Under the pieces are notes generated by a model, which saw only the letters and a list, made by a program, of their open reading frames with translations, ran no database searches and was not told the DNA's origin. Shown in pieces: positions 26,096-34,115 of a DNA stretch of 41,193 nt; positions within the stretch are counted from its first letter, which is position 1; every line of letters begins with the position of its first letter. Location: NCBI GenBank assembly GCA_016286345.1, contig JAEESL010000008.1, forward strand, positions 1 to 41,193, written 5' to 3'. This stretch comes from Dehalococcoidales bacterium. Its GTDB lineage: Bacteria; Chloroflexota; Dehalococcoidia; Dehalococcoidales; UBA1222. The translations under genes were made by a program, and so were the position numbers.

Positions 26096-26701
26096 CTAGA
26101 CCGGGTCAACCATGACTTTTACCACTTTGCCGATGACTTTGACATCGGTCTTATTTATGTCATAGATCATATTCTGGAATGAAGGATCGGACGAGCAGGG
26201 CTGAAGTATTACTTTGTCCCCGTCCTGATAAAAACGTTTGATCGTAGCTTCGTTTCCGTCGATCTGAACTGCAGCGAAGTCGCCGTTATTGACTGTTTCC
26301 TCACGGTTTATGCATACAACAGTTCCGTCCTTGAGGTTAGTGAGGTTCATACTGTTGCCTTTGATCTTCAAAGTGATGGTATTGGTGGGGCTCATACCTG
26401 AGATGGGAATATAGCCTTCGATATCTTCCTGACACAGATTTGGGAGACCGGCACGGATCGTACCTGAGACCGGCATCCATGTCACAGGCAGAGGTTCAGA
26501 ATATGAATCATTGTCAAAACCCATCAGATAGGAAAAACTGCAATTAAGAACTTTGGCCATTTTCTTGCCGATCTCCAGAGGGATCTTCCGGTCTTCAGTT
26601 TCGTAGAAAGATACTGCCGCGCCGGATTTGAGCCCGACTTCAGCTGCCAGTTTCTTCTGTGTCAATCCTGCCTGTTTTCTTATTTCTTTAAGGTGGTTCA
26701 T
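26096..26701 (-). CDS. CI/LexA-like phage repressor (XRE HTH plus S24 peptidase)
   Basis: 201 residues. An XRE helix-turn-helix occupies residues 1-60 (LKEIRKQAGLTQKKLAAEVG). The S24 self-cleaving domain occupies 75-200: a probable cleavage site at Ala84-Gly85 (IRAGLP), catalytic Ser117 in KGNSMNL and Lys155 in EATIKRF. Such repressors hold lysogeny and cleave themselves after RecA activation. I start it at the ATG preceded by AGGCGG, 13 codons inside the track ORF. It is followed by the terminase pair on the same strand and is divergent from two small plus-strand genes, with paired operators between. Confidence 0.9.
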   Translation of the reverse strand: MNHLKEIRKQAGLTQKKLAAEVGLKSGAAVSFYETEDRKIPLEIGKKMAKVLNCSFSYLMGFDNDSYSEPLPVTWMPVSGTIRAGLPNLCQEDIEGYIPISGMSPTNTITLKIKGNSMNLTNLKDGTVVCINREETVNNGDFAAVQIDGNEATIKRFYQDGDKVILQPCSSDPSFQNMIYDINKTDVKVIGKVVKVMVDPV

Positions 26702-26748
26702 ACTGCTGTTTCCGCCTCTCTCATTGTTTATCGCCCGCAACTGAACTG

Positions 26749-26754
26749 ATTATA
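26749..26754 (-). promoter_or_regulatory. -10 element of the repressor promoter
   Basis: A perfect TATAAT on the minus strand about 50 bases before the repressor start. The -35 match is weak (TTAACA 19 bases upstream) and lies within the operator at 26765-26779, consistent with autoregulation. Confidence 0.5.
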
Positions 26755-26764
26755 TCATATTTGT

Positions 26765-26852
26765 ATAACAAAATGTTAAATAATTTGTTAAAGCAACAAA
26801 AATTGTCCTGAGTCACATAGTAAACTGTTTAGTTGAATTAACAAAATGTTAA
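26765..26852. promoter_or_regulatory. Paired palindromic operators of the phage-like switch
   Basis: Two copies of TTAACAAAATGTTAA (one mismatch in the first) occur at 26765-26779 and 26838-26852, 73 bases apart, in the divergent gap. The left copy overlaps the repressor's -35/-10 spacer; the right copy sits immediately before TATAAC (26854-26859), the likely -10 of the plus-strand genes. A half-site TTTGTTAA lies next to the left copy. This is the layout of a lysogeny control region. Confidence 0.7.
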
Positions 26853-26888
26853 GTATAACGAGTGGGAGCAGAGCAGGAGGATATGAAA

Positions 26889-27065
26889 ATGATGAAAGTC
26901 TGGTCGATCAATAAGTTTAAGGTCTACTGCAGTGAGGATTCATCCTGGTCAGACGGAATGAAATTTATCGGGATAGAGATACCAGACAGCTGCAGTTCCT
27001 GCTTACAGCAATATTACGGAAGCGAGAAAGTGTATTGTTATGACGCGCAGAATTGTGGATGCTGA
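26889..27065 (+). CDS. Small Cys-rich phage-like protein
   Basis: 58 residues with seven cysteines, including CSSC and a C-terminal CYDAQNCGC, suggesting bound metal or a compact Cys-stabilised fold. I do not recognise a family. Three ATGs are possible; I choose the one eight bases after AGGAGG. It is the first gene on the plus side of the repressor switch, the place of a cro or early regulator. Its end overlaps the next gene by 26 bases, so the two are co-translated. Confidence 0.65.
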   Translation: MMKVWSINKFKVYCSEDSSWSDGMKFIGIEIPDSCSSCLQQYYGSEKVYCYDAQNCGC

Positions 27066-27507
27066 TACTTTTGGAAGAGCTGTCATCATGTTTAACAAGG
27101 GTAAAACCTGGGATGAAGTGGCGGCCGGTCTTCCTCCTTATACCGGGGAAGAGCTGAAAAACTCATATGATGAACTGAGGCATATGGTCCTCAATATGAA
27201 TCTTTATCCGCTGGGGGAAAAGTACAAGGATTATTATGATCAGCACAGGGATACCGGCTGTTATAAATCTCCCAGGTGTCTCGAATGTCCTCTTCCGAAA
27301 TGTATCTTTGAGAATGAAAAAGTAAAAAAACATAAGTGGACTAAGGAAGAAGACCAGTATATCCGCGAGCATTACGGAATGCTGTCATGTAAAGTCATCG
27401 GAAATCATCTCGATATCTCTGAAAGGACAGTCCAGCAGAGGATAACAACTCTGAAACTGTCAAACCTTAAGAAACTTAACTTCAAAGAAGCAAAACAAAC
27501 TTCCTGA
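27040..27507 (+). CDS. Putative Zn-ribbon/HTH DNA-binding protein
   Basis: 155 residues. The middle has a CYKSPRCLECPLPKC cluster (C-x5-C-x2-C-x4-C), probably a zinc site. The C-terminal third, HKWTKEEDQYIREHYG followed by KVIGNHLDISERTVQQRITTL, is a SANT/Myb-like or HTH DNA-binding unit. The N terminus resembles an HTH too (RAVIMFNKGKTWDEVAAGL). It is likely a regulator of the phage-like module. It overlaps the small Cys-rich gene and is followed by a clean terminator, making a two-gene early operon. Confidence 0.72.
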   Translation: MTRRIVDADTFGRAVIMFNKGKTWDEVAAGLPPYTGEELKNSYDELRHMVLNMNLYPLGEKYKDYYDQHRDTGCYKSPRCLECPLPKCIFENEKVKKHKWTKEEDQYIREHYGMLSCKVIGNHLDISERTVQQRITTLKLSNLKKLNFKEAKQTS

Positions 27508-27528
27508 AGCATAAATATTTAAAGATTG

Positions 27529-27557
27529 AACCCCGGAATTACCAATTCCGGGGTTTT
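27529..27557 (+). terminator. Intrinsic terminator ending the phage-like early operon
   Basis: Stem AACCCCGGAATT / AATTCCGGGGTT, loop ACC, ending in TTTTG. It marks the right edge of the phage-like island. Confidence 0.93.
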
Positions 27558-27661
27558 GTCATATATGGACAGTATTCTGATTACAGGTTCTGTTTCTTAT
27601 TGTTTTTAGGGAACAATTCTGTGTAATATTCAGTAAAATGTCTTCTAAAAGAGAAATAGTA

Positions 27662-28330
27662 ATGAAAAAAGTATTGCTGATAAACGGAAGTCCCAGAAAG
27701 AACTGGAATACACATAAGCTGCTGATGGAAGCGGAACGCGGAGCTCAGGAAATGGGCGCAGAAACTAAGCTTGTGCATTTGTTTGATCTGAATTACTCGG
27801 ATTGCAGAAGCTGCTTTTCCTGCAAGATCAAAGGCAGTAAGACGAATGGCATCTGTGCTCTTCGCGATGATCTTCGCCAGGTTTTGGAATATGCATGGGA
27901 TGCGGATGCCATTATCATCGGATCCCCGATCTACAATGGTAATCTGACATCCCCGGTTCTGGCCTTTAAGAACAGACTGATATTCCCTGTAATATACTAT
28001 GAACTTGATCCAGAGACCAATCTGCCTGTGTCTTTGCTTGCAAAACCCAAGAAGACAGGCCTGATCGTTTCGGGAAATATTACGGCGGATGCATACAAGA
28101 ATGGATACGCTGAAAAGTTTGAACAGGAAGCATTGCAGCTTGGCTGGGGACTTGGGAGCGGAGAGGTCTTGTTCGTGGCAGACACCTATCAGTTCACAGA
28201 TTATGAGAAATATCATGCCAGTATGTTTGATCCGGCTAAAAAGGCGGAACAACGTGAGAAACAGTTCCCGATTGATCTTCAGAATGCCTACGACATGGGA
28301 AAACGCTTTGCAGAAATATCAGAAACTTGA
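27662..28330 (+). CDS. NADPH-dependent FMN reductase family flavoprotein
   Basis: 222 residues of the flavodoxin-like FMN reductase/iron-sulfur flavoprotein family. The FMN phosphate loop LINGSPRKNWNTHKL is at the N terminus, followed by CRSCFSCK near residue 51-58 and IIIGSPIYNGNLTSPVLAFKNR near 90. The C-x2-C-x2-C cluster is typical of multimeric flavodoxin WrbA-like reductases of anaerobes. I use the ATG at 27662, where homology begins; AAAAGAG lies upstream. Electron acceptor unknown. It stands outside the phage-like island. Confidence 0.88.
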   Translation: MKKVLLINGSPRKNWNTHKLLMEAERGAQEMGAETKLVHLFDLNYSDCRSCFSCKIKGSKTNGICALRDDLRQVLEYAWDADAIIIGSPIYNGNLTSPVLAFKNRLIFPVIYYELDPETNLPVSLLAKPKKTGLIVSGNITADAYKNGYAEKFEQEALQLGWGLGSGEVLFVADTYQFTDYEKYHASMFDPAKKAEQREKQFPIDLQNAYDMGKRFAEISET

Positions 28331-28410
28331 TTTTCAGTATGGTGCATACTGTAATTAACTGTTATTTTAAGAATATGATAGCCACGACTCTGTAAAGGAG
28401 AAGGACGAAC

Positions 28411-29610
28411 ATGAATGCAGCAAAGAATTTGCACAGATTAATGGCAGTTTTGGTTTTGTTGGGAATCAATATTACAGTCCTGGCCGTCTGCAGTTGTAAA
28501 TCGTCACCTGAGGTGTCCGATTGCGGCTTGATCCATGAACCGGAATTCGGAGGCGTATATATCACAAATACGATAGATGAATTCAATGACCTCGGTTTTG
28601 CTTACGGGGACAGTGTAACAGTGTCCTTCTCTAATGGATATGTACTGGAAGACCTTCCTTACTATAACGGCTATTACACGCAGAACGGTGAGCCTCTTCT
28701 TGTTGCCTATCCTGGATATGATTATATCAAGGCGGCTATCAATAACGGTGCCGATCTCTGGACCGTTGCCGGCCTTAAAGATGATTCGACCGCCACGATC
28801 ACTCTTTTCAAGCGTGGAAAATATGCAGATACTCAGGATGCGCGAAACCTTCATTACGAGGATGACAGGTCCCAGTATGAAAGTGATGAAATGTTTGCCA
28901 ACTTCAGAAGTATCAGCGTTGGCAACCTGAGTGAAAACATTCTTTTTCGCTCGGCTTCACCATGCGACAACCAGCATAACAGAGCCCCTTATGTTGATAA
29001 GCTGATTGCCAATGCCGGTGTAGGGTTTATCGTGGATCTGGCCGATACCGACGAGAAGCTCCAGGGTTATATCGCCAAAGAGGGATTTGATTCTCCTTAT
29101 TTTCTTTCCCTGTATAAAGATAAAAAAATAATTCCATTGGCGATGAATATGAATTTCGATTCTGTAAAGCTCGGGGGCGTTGTAAAGGAAATACTGATAG
29201 AGATGCCTTTGAATTTAGAGTCCCCGGAATTCCGCGGTAAGGTTGCCAGAGGTATGACGGCTATTCTTGAAAATGACGGTCCATATCTGATCCATTGCAC
29301 GGAAGGAAAAGACAGGACAGGCTTTGTATGTATGTTGCTGGAAGCCCTTTGCGGTGCGAATTACAGCGAGATCGTAGATGACTATATGATCACCTACTAC
29401 AACTATTATGAGTTCACAGAGAAGTCCGATAAAGCCAAATATGACATTATCGTCAAGGATGTTCTGGATCCGATGATCCGCAGTATGGTAGGGGATAGCA
29501 CAGTAGATATCAAATCGGCAGATCTGTCTGGATATGCCCGTTCTTACCTGCAGAGATCTGGAATGAAAAATGATGCAATAAATGCTCTGATAGAAAAACT
29601 GACAAAATAG
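28411..29610 (+). CDS. Exported tyrosine-phosphatase-like protein with SAM-HAT-like N-terminal domain
   Basis: 399 residues. A signal sequence at 1-28 ends in a possible lipobox (VCSC), suggesting a lipoprotein. Residues about 55-140 (LGFAYGDSVTVSFSNG, GEPLLVAYPGYDYIKAAINNG) form a domain resembling the C-terminal barrel of SAM hydroxide adenosyltransferases. Residues about 160-330 are a Y_phosphatase3-type domain with the P-loop HCTEGKDRTGF and nucleophile Cys296. Relatives dephosphorylate phosphotyrosine or phosphoinositides outside the cell. AAAGGAG precedes the ATG. It is followed by a long palindromic terminator. Confidence 0.85.
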   Translation: MNAAKNLHRLMAVLVLLGINITVLAVCSCKSSPEVSDCGLIHEPEFGGVYITNTIDEFNDLGFAYGDSVTVSFSNGYVLEDLPYYNGYYTQNGEPLLVAYPGYDYIKAAINNGADLWTVAGLKDDSTATITLFKRGKYADTQDARNLHYEDDRSQYESDEMFANFRSISVGNLSENILFRSASPCDNQHNRAPYVDKLIANAGVGFIVDLADTDEKLQGYIAKEGFDSPYFLSLYKDKKIIPLAMNMNFDSVKLGGVVKEILIEMPLNLESPEFRGKVARGMTAILENDGPYLIHCTEGKDRTGFVCMLLEALCGANYSEIVDDYMITYYNYYEFTEKSDKAKYDIIVKDVLDPMIRSMVGDSTVDIKSADLSGYARSYLQRSGMKNDAINALIEKLTK

Positions 29611-29658
29611 AATCTGAGATATTTCAGATTCACTGCGAAAAGCAATGCTGATACAAAT

Positions 29659-29700
29659 AAACTGATAATGCCCGGCCGGGCATTATCAGTTTATTCTTTT
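29659..29700 (+). terminator. Long palindromic terminator
   Basis: A perfect 34-base palindrome: AAACTGATAATGCCCGG and its exact complement CCGGGCATTATCAGTTT, followed by TTATTCTTTT. It lies 48 bases after the phosphatase gene and before convergent larC, so it can act in both directions. Confidence 0.88.
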
Positions 29701-29776
29701 GCTGTTTAAAAAATCATATTGATCTGCAGGAGTATCATCAATCAATTCTATTTATCAATATATTTTTTATTAAAGT

Positions 29777-31027
29777 TCAACTGATGTTTCCGATTTCCTT
29801 TTCAACCTCATCGATGGAAAGACCTTTTTCGCTGGCAATTCGTCTTATGTCGTCATATTCCCACTTGATGTGTTTTGCACCATATCCATAAGCTTTTTTT
29901 CTGCGGATTGTCCCGAGAGGAGTCTCAACGTTTTCAATATCCCGCTGGAGGATATAACGCTGCATTTTCTGTTCACGGATTCCGATTGTAGTCGTGTGCT
30001 TGAAAATGATGCGGATAATAGTTTCTTTGTCGGATTCACGGCACATGACCCTGAGAAGGATCCCGGGACGATTCTTTTTCATATTGATCGGCAGAGTATA
30101 AACATCCAGTGCGCCGGCATCAAATAGCCGTTCCATGGCAAAACCGGCTTTCTCACCGGTCATATCATCCATATTGCAGGATAATTCAATGATCTCGTCG
30201 CCACTGTTGGTTGTTTCACCGATCATGGCGCGGACACAGTTGGCAATTTCAAAGTCTTTCCTGCCCATTCCGTATCCGATGGCAGAGACAGTCATTACAG
30301 GCATATCTCCGAATTTAGTTACAAAATGCTTGAGCAGTGCTGCACCTGTCGGGGTGCAAAGCTCTCCCTGGATGCTGCTACTGTACATAGGTACGTCTTT
30401 AAGAATATATGCAGTTGCAGGTGCGGGAACAGGGAGGATACCGTGCGCACAATGAACGTGACCACTCCCGACATGTACGGGAGATGCGATCACAGAGTCA
30501 GGTGACAGCTCGTTCATCAGCATGCAGACTGCCGTTACATCAGCAATGGCATCCATGGTTCCGACCTCATGGAAATGGATCTCTGTGACGGGAACTCCAT
30601 GGGCTGAGCTTTCAGCTTCCGCTATCAGACCGTATACAGCCATGACGTCCTTTTTAACTTTTTCAGGAAGATCAAGATGATCACAGACGATATGTTCGAT
30701 ATCGTGCAGGCTGCTGTGTGAATGACTGTGTTCATGGTCGTGGTGATGTTCGTGTTCATGTTCATGGTCGTGATGATGGTCGTGTTCATGGTCATGATGA
30801 TGGTGATGATCCAGACTTTCTTCTTCCTGTCCGTTTACCTTAACAATCATGTGGGTACCGCGGATTCCGCACTTTTCAGATGTTTCTTTCTCAAAAACGA
30901 CGCCGGGCAGATTAAGAGAGTTTAGTTTTTCCAGAAAAATGTCCTGCTCCGGAAGTAATTCAAGAAGTGCAGCTGCAAGCATATCTCCGGCGGCTCCCAT
31001 TCCGAGATCTAAATACAGTGTTTTCAT
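29777..31027 (-). CDS. larC: Nickel-pincer cofactor nickel insertase LarC
   Basis: LarC inserts nickel into the dithiolated pyridinium nucleotide to complete the NPN cofactor of lactate racemase-like enzymes. The 416-residue protein starts MKTLYLDLGMGAAGDM. It has a long His/Asp/Glu tract at about residues 74-104, probably for nickel storage, then AEAESSAHG, HFHEVGTMDAIADV and a C-terminal CTP-binding-type domain (ELSCNMDDMTGE onward). It is one uninterrupted frame, unlike the frameshifted larC1/larC2 of Lactiplantibacillus plantarum. The start lies in ATGA overlapping the larB stop; the track's 58 extra N-terminal codons are inside larB. Confidence 0.96.
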   Translation of the reverse strand: MKTLYLDLGMGAAGDMLAAALLELLPEQDIFLEKLNSLNLPGVVFEKETSEKCGIRGTHMIVKVNGQEEESLDHHHHHDHEHDHHHDHEHEHEHHHDHEHSHSHSSLHDIEHIVCDHLDLPEKVKKDVMAVYGLIAEAESSAHGVPVTEIHFHEVGTMDAIADVTAVCMLMNELSPDSVIASPVHVGSGHVHCAHGILPVPAPATAYILKDVPMYSSSIQGELCTPTGAALLKHFVTKFGDMPVMTVSAIGYGMGRKDFEIANCVRAMIGETTNSGDEIIELSCNMDDMTGEKAGFAMERLFDAGALDVYTLPINMKKNRPGILLRVMCRESDKETIIRIIFKHTTTIGIREQKMQRYILQRDIENVETPLGTIRRKKAYGYGAKHIKWEYDDIRRIASEKGLSIDEVEKEIGNIS

Positions 31028-31779
31028 TTTTTTATCTCCATGTGGTTGATTCGGCTTGCGATATATCCGGCACCGAAGCCGTTGTCGATATTTACGACAG
31101 AGACTCCGCTTGCACAGGAATTCAGCATTGAAAGCAGGGCGGAAATACCGCCGAATGACGCTCCGTATCCCACGCTGGTCGGGACGGCGATCACGGGACA
31201 ATCTGCGAGTCCGCCAATCACACTGGCCAATGCTCCTTCCATTCCTGCGATGGCAATAATCACGTTTGCACTCATAATATCTTCGATATGTGACAGAACA
31301 CGGTGCAGCCCTGCAACGCCTACATCATACAGGCGCAGTACATCATTTCCGAATGCTTCTGCGGTAAGAGCTGCTTCTTCGGCTACCGGGATGTCGCTTG
31401 TGCCTCCGGTGGCAACAACGATCCTGCCGTTTCCGTTCTTTTCCGGAAATTCCCCGATCACTCCGATTCTTGCCTGCTCATAGTAGGTGATCTTATGCAC
31501 TTTTGATACTATATCCGCTGCATCAGACGAAAGTCTGGTTATCAGGATCGTCTTCTGTCCGTTTTTCAGCATTACGTCTGATATTCCGATGATCTGTTCA
31601 GGTGTTTTTCCAGCGCCGTAGATTACTTCAGCAACACCCTGACGTACCTTTCGGTGCAGATCCACCTTTGCATAGTTTATTTCCTCAAAAGGTGCTTTTT
31701 TGATATCAAGCAGAGCTTCGTCCACGGACATTTCTCCGCTTTTTACCTTTTCAAGTATTTCCCTTATTTCTTTGTTCAT
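31024..31779 (-). CDS. larB: Pyridinium-3,5-biscarboxylate synthase LarB
   Basis: LarB carboxylates and hydrolyses nicotinic acid adenine dinucleotide, the first step of the nickel-pincer cofactor. The 251-residue protein has an N-terminal helical part (LEKVKSGEMSVDEALLDIKK) and a PurE-like domain with VVATGGTSDIPVAEEAA near residue 120, AGMEGALASVIGGL, and a Gly-rich C terminus GVSVVNIDNGFGAGYIA. It is overlapped by ATGA at both ends, with larE upstream and larC downstream, giving a tight larE-larB-larC operon. Confidence 0.96.
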   Translation of the reverse strand: MNKEIREILEKVKSGEMSVDEALLDIKKAPFEEINYAKVDLHRKVRQGVAEVIYGAGKTPEQIIGISDVMLKNGQKTILITRLSSDAADIVSKVHKITYYEQARIGVIGEFPEKNGNGRIVVATGGTSDIPVAEEAALTAEAFGNDVLRLYDVGVAGLHRVLSHIEDIMSANVIIAIAGMEGALASVIGGLADCPVIAVPTSVGYGASFGGISALLSMLNSCASGVSVVNIDNGFGAGYIASRINHMEIKK

Positions 31780-32522
31780 TCACGAATCTCCAAATCCAGC
31801 GTGATATTTTTGTAATACTGTTTAAATATGTTGATGATCTCTGTTCGATGATCCAGAAGATCCTTCAGCTGAGATCCCGGCAGCTGGATCTTTGCTGTAT
31901 CGCCGATCTTTCTCACACGAAAATTGGAAAACCCCATCCTGGCGAGTTCCGTTTCGGCGCACTCGGTTATATGAAGATCATTTGCCGTTATTTCAGTTCC
32001 GGTCGGGATCCTTGTGGCAAGGCAGGCATAAGAAGGTTTGTTCCAGGTAAAAAGACCGGCTTCATGCGACAGTCTGCGGATATCTTCTTTCGTCAATCCG
32101 CATTCCCTGAGCGGTGATCTGATCGCCAGTTCCTTGGCTGCTTTCATGCCCGGGCGGTCTTCCACATCATCGGATGCATTTGTTCCGTCTATCAGGAGCT
32201 GATAGCCGTCCTGGCGAGCCTGTTCTATTATCAGACCCATGACTCTTCGTTTGCAGAAATAGCATCGGTCCGGGCCGTTGCGTCTGACATCGGCATCTGC
32301 AAGGGCAGAGATACCGATCACTTTCAGCTTTGCACCGAGTTCTGCTGCAAGACGTTTTGCGTCTTCCAGTTCGAACTGAGGCTGAAATTCACCCTTTACA
32401 AAGTATGCTGTAATGTCCTGACCGTATGTGATGCCGGCATACAGAAGATAAGAAGAATCTACTCCGCCTGAAAAGGCAAGTGCAACGCGGGGATTATTCT
32501 GAAAAAATTCCTGTAATATCAT
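31776..32522 (-). CDS. larE: Pyridinium-3,5-bisthiocarboxylate synthase LarE
   Basis: LarE is the PP-loop ATP-dependent sulfur transferase that turns the dicarboxylate into the dithiocarboxylate. The 248-residue protein has the PP-loop FSGGVDSSYLL at 17-27 and GTNASDD near 113. Three cysteines, Cys87 and Cys90 (CYFC) and Cys167 (YACLATRIP), are placed as in LarE types that bind an iron-sulfur cluster rather than sacrificing one Cys per turnover; this is inference. GGAG is seven bases before the ATG. It is the first gene of the lar operon. The lactate racemase larA itself is not in the window. Confidence 0.94.
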   Translation of the reverse strand: MILQEFFQNNPRVALAFSGGVDSSYLLYAGITYGQDITAYFVKGEFQPQFELEDAKRLAAELGAKLKVIGISALADADVRRNGPDRCYFCKRRVMGLIIEQARQDGYQLLIDGTNASDDVEDRPGMKAAKELAIRSPLRECGLTKEDIRRLSHEAGLFTWNKPSYACLATRIPTGTEITANDLHITECAETELARMGFSNFRVRKIGDTAKIQLPGSQLKDLLDHRTEIINIFKQYYKNITLDLEIRE

Positions 32523-32679
32523 GCCATGACTCCAAAAATCAAAAGAGACTGCCTCAATCCGTCGGTATCTATTACAAAATAATACAGCGTATAACTACGT
32601 GTCGACTTCAGCTGACATTAGCCAGTTTATTCCGACAATCGAGTAAATATACCATAGAAAAAAATGCACCTCAATGATT

Positions 32680-34056
32680 TTAGGCAATAAACTGTCCCAT
32701 CTTTTCGGCATCTCTCTTTATGGGCATGTAAACAGTGATCAGCATGGTGATGTAGCAGGCAAGCCCGCCGACTGCATCTGAGATCGGTTCAGCCCAGAAT
32801 ATGCCTTCTACGCCGATGAACCTTGGCAGTATAAGCAGGATCGGAAGAAGGATAAAGACCTTCCTGAAGAACGAGAAGAATACTGCCTGTTTGCTCTTTC
32901 CAAGCCCGACGAAAGCATACTGACCTGCCATCTGGAAACTGAGAAATGCATACAGTGCGAAGAAGATCCTGAGCAGTGGAACTGCAACTTTTGAAAGTTC
33001 CGGATCTGAACTGAATATTCCGATAAAGACCTGAGGGAATGCCATAAGCAGTATCTCGATAATGATCGATGCGCTGATGCATACAACTGTAATAAATCTT
33101 ATGCCTGAGCACACACGGTCATAACGCTTAGCCCCGTAGTTGTATGAAAGGAATGGCTGTGCACCGTTTGAGAAACCGCTGATAGGATAGATCGCAATAT
33201 CCTTAATGGAATTTATAACGGTCCCGGCGGTAACGAAGATATCTCCGCCGTAAAGCAGTAATGAGGCATTCATGGCAATAAACACCACCTGGGTGGTGAT
33301 CTTCATTACAAGTTCACTTATGCCAAGACCTGCGATCCTTCCGATAAGTCTGATATTGAGCTTAAAGGATGATGGGTTCAGTCTCAGGCTGGCTTTTTTT
33401 GCGGTGAGAAAACGGAGGACCCAGATACACGAAACGATCTGAGAAATGACAGTTGAAATTGCAGCTCCTTTTACTCCCATATCCAGTGCAAAAATAAACA
33501 CCGGATCCAGTGCGATATTAAGAAGTGCTCCTATTACGACGGTCAGCATGCCGATCTTGGGAAAACCCTGGGCATTAATGAAACCGTTCATTCCAAGGGA
33601 GACCATTGAAAAGAGCAATCCGAAAAGACAGATTGTCAGGTAGTCATTGGCAAACGGAAAAGTCTCTTCGCTGGCTCCAACAAGAAAAAGGACATTATCT
33701 TTAATCAGAAACAGTATGATGCCGACTGTTATTCCGGTCAGTATAAGCATGGCAAACGAATTGCACATGATTATTTCTGCCTGCTTGTCATTCTTTTTAC
33801 CGCGCTCTATGGCAGCCAGAGGCATGCCTCCGAGTCCCCAGAGCAAAGCAAAAGCGGATGCTATCATGATTAGCGGAGCTGCAACACCGACACCGGTAAG
33901 TGCAGTGGTCCCGATATCTCTGATATGTCCTATGTAGATTCGGTCAACAATGTTGTAGAGCGCATTTATTATCTGAGCAAAAACGAGGGGAATAGACAAT
34001 TTGAATATTGTCTTTTTCACACTTCCCTGAGAAAAATCACTCTGTACGTCAAACAT
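32680..34056 (-). CDS. MATE family efflux transporter
   Basis: 458 residues with twelve predicted membrane segments in two MatE halves. The N-terminal region FKLSIPLVFAQIINALYNIVDRIYIGHI is the family's standard opening, the first loop carries GVGVAAPLIM, and the second half has SNGAQPFLSYNYGAKRYDRV, equivalent to the first half's AIERGKKND region. MATE proteins export cationic drugs or metabolites using Na+ or H+ gradients; the substrate here is unknown. There is no strong ribosome site. It is divergent from the purine permease gene, with an inverted-repeat region between. Confidence 0.93.
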   Translation of the reverse strand: MFDVQSDFSQGSVKKTIFKLSIPLVFAQIINALYNIVDRIYIGHIRDIGTTALTGVGVAAPLIMIASAFALLWGLGGMPLAAIERGKKNDKQAEIIMCNSFAMLILTGITVGIILFLIKDNVLFLVGASEETFPFANDYLTICLFGLLFSMVSLGMNGFINAQGFPKIGMLTVVIGALLNIALDPVFIFALDMGVKGAAISTVISQIVSCIWVLRFLTAKKASLRLNPSSFKLNIRLIGRIAGLGISELVMKITTQVVFIAMNASLLLYGGDIFVTAGTVINSIKDIAIYPISGFSNGAQPFLSYNYGAKRYDRVCSGIRFITVVCISASIIIEILLMAFPQVFIGIFSSDPELSKVAVPLLRIFFALYAFLSFQMAGQYAFVGLGKSKQAVFFSFFRKVFILLPILLILPRFIGVEGIFWAEPISDAVGGLACYITMLITVYMPIKRDAEKMGQFIA

Positions 34057-34115
34057 TTTTTTACTGTATTCCGAAGCTGTTTTTTATTTCATCAAGTCTT
34101 GAAATGTATCGGTTA

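Noticed and set aside
27581-28252. 223-residue minus-strand ORF
   Set aside because: Antisense to the clear FMN reductase gene, with no recognisable domain.
30722-30925. Met/Val/Phe-rich small hydrophobic ORF on the plus strand, and an apparent short DNA repeat
   Set aside because: It is the reverse complement of the His-rich tract of larC. The repetition comes from repeated CAT/GAC/GAA codons and is not a CRISPR or tandem-repeat locus.
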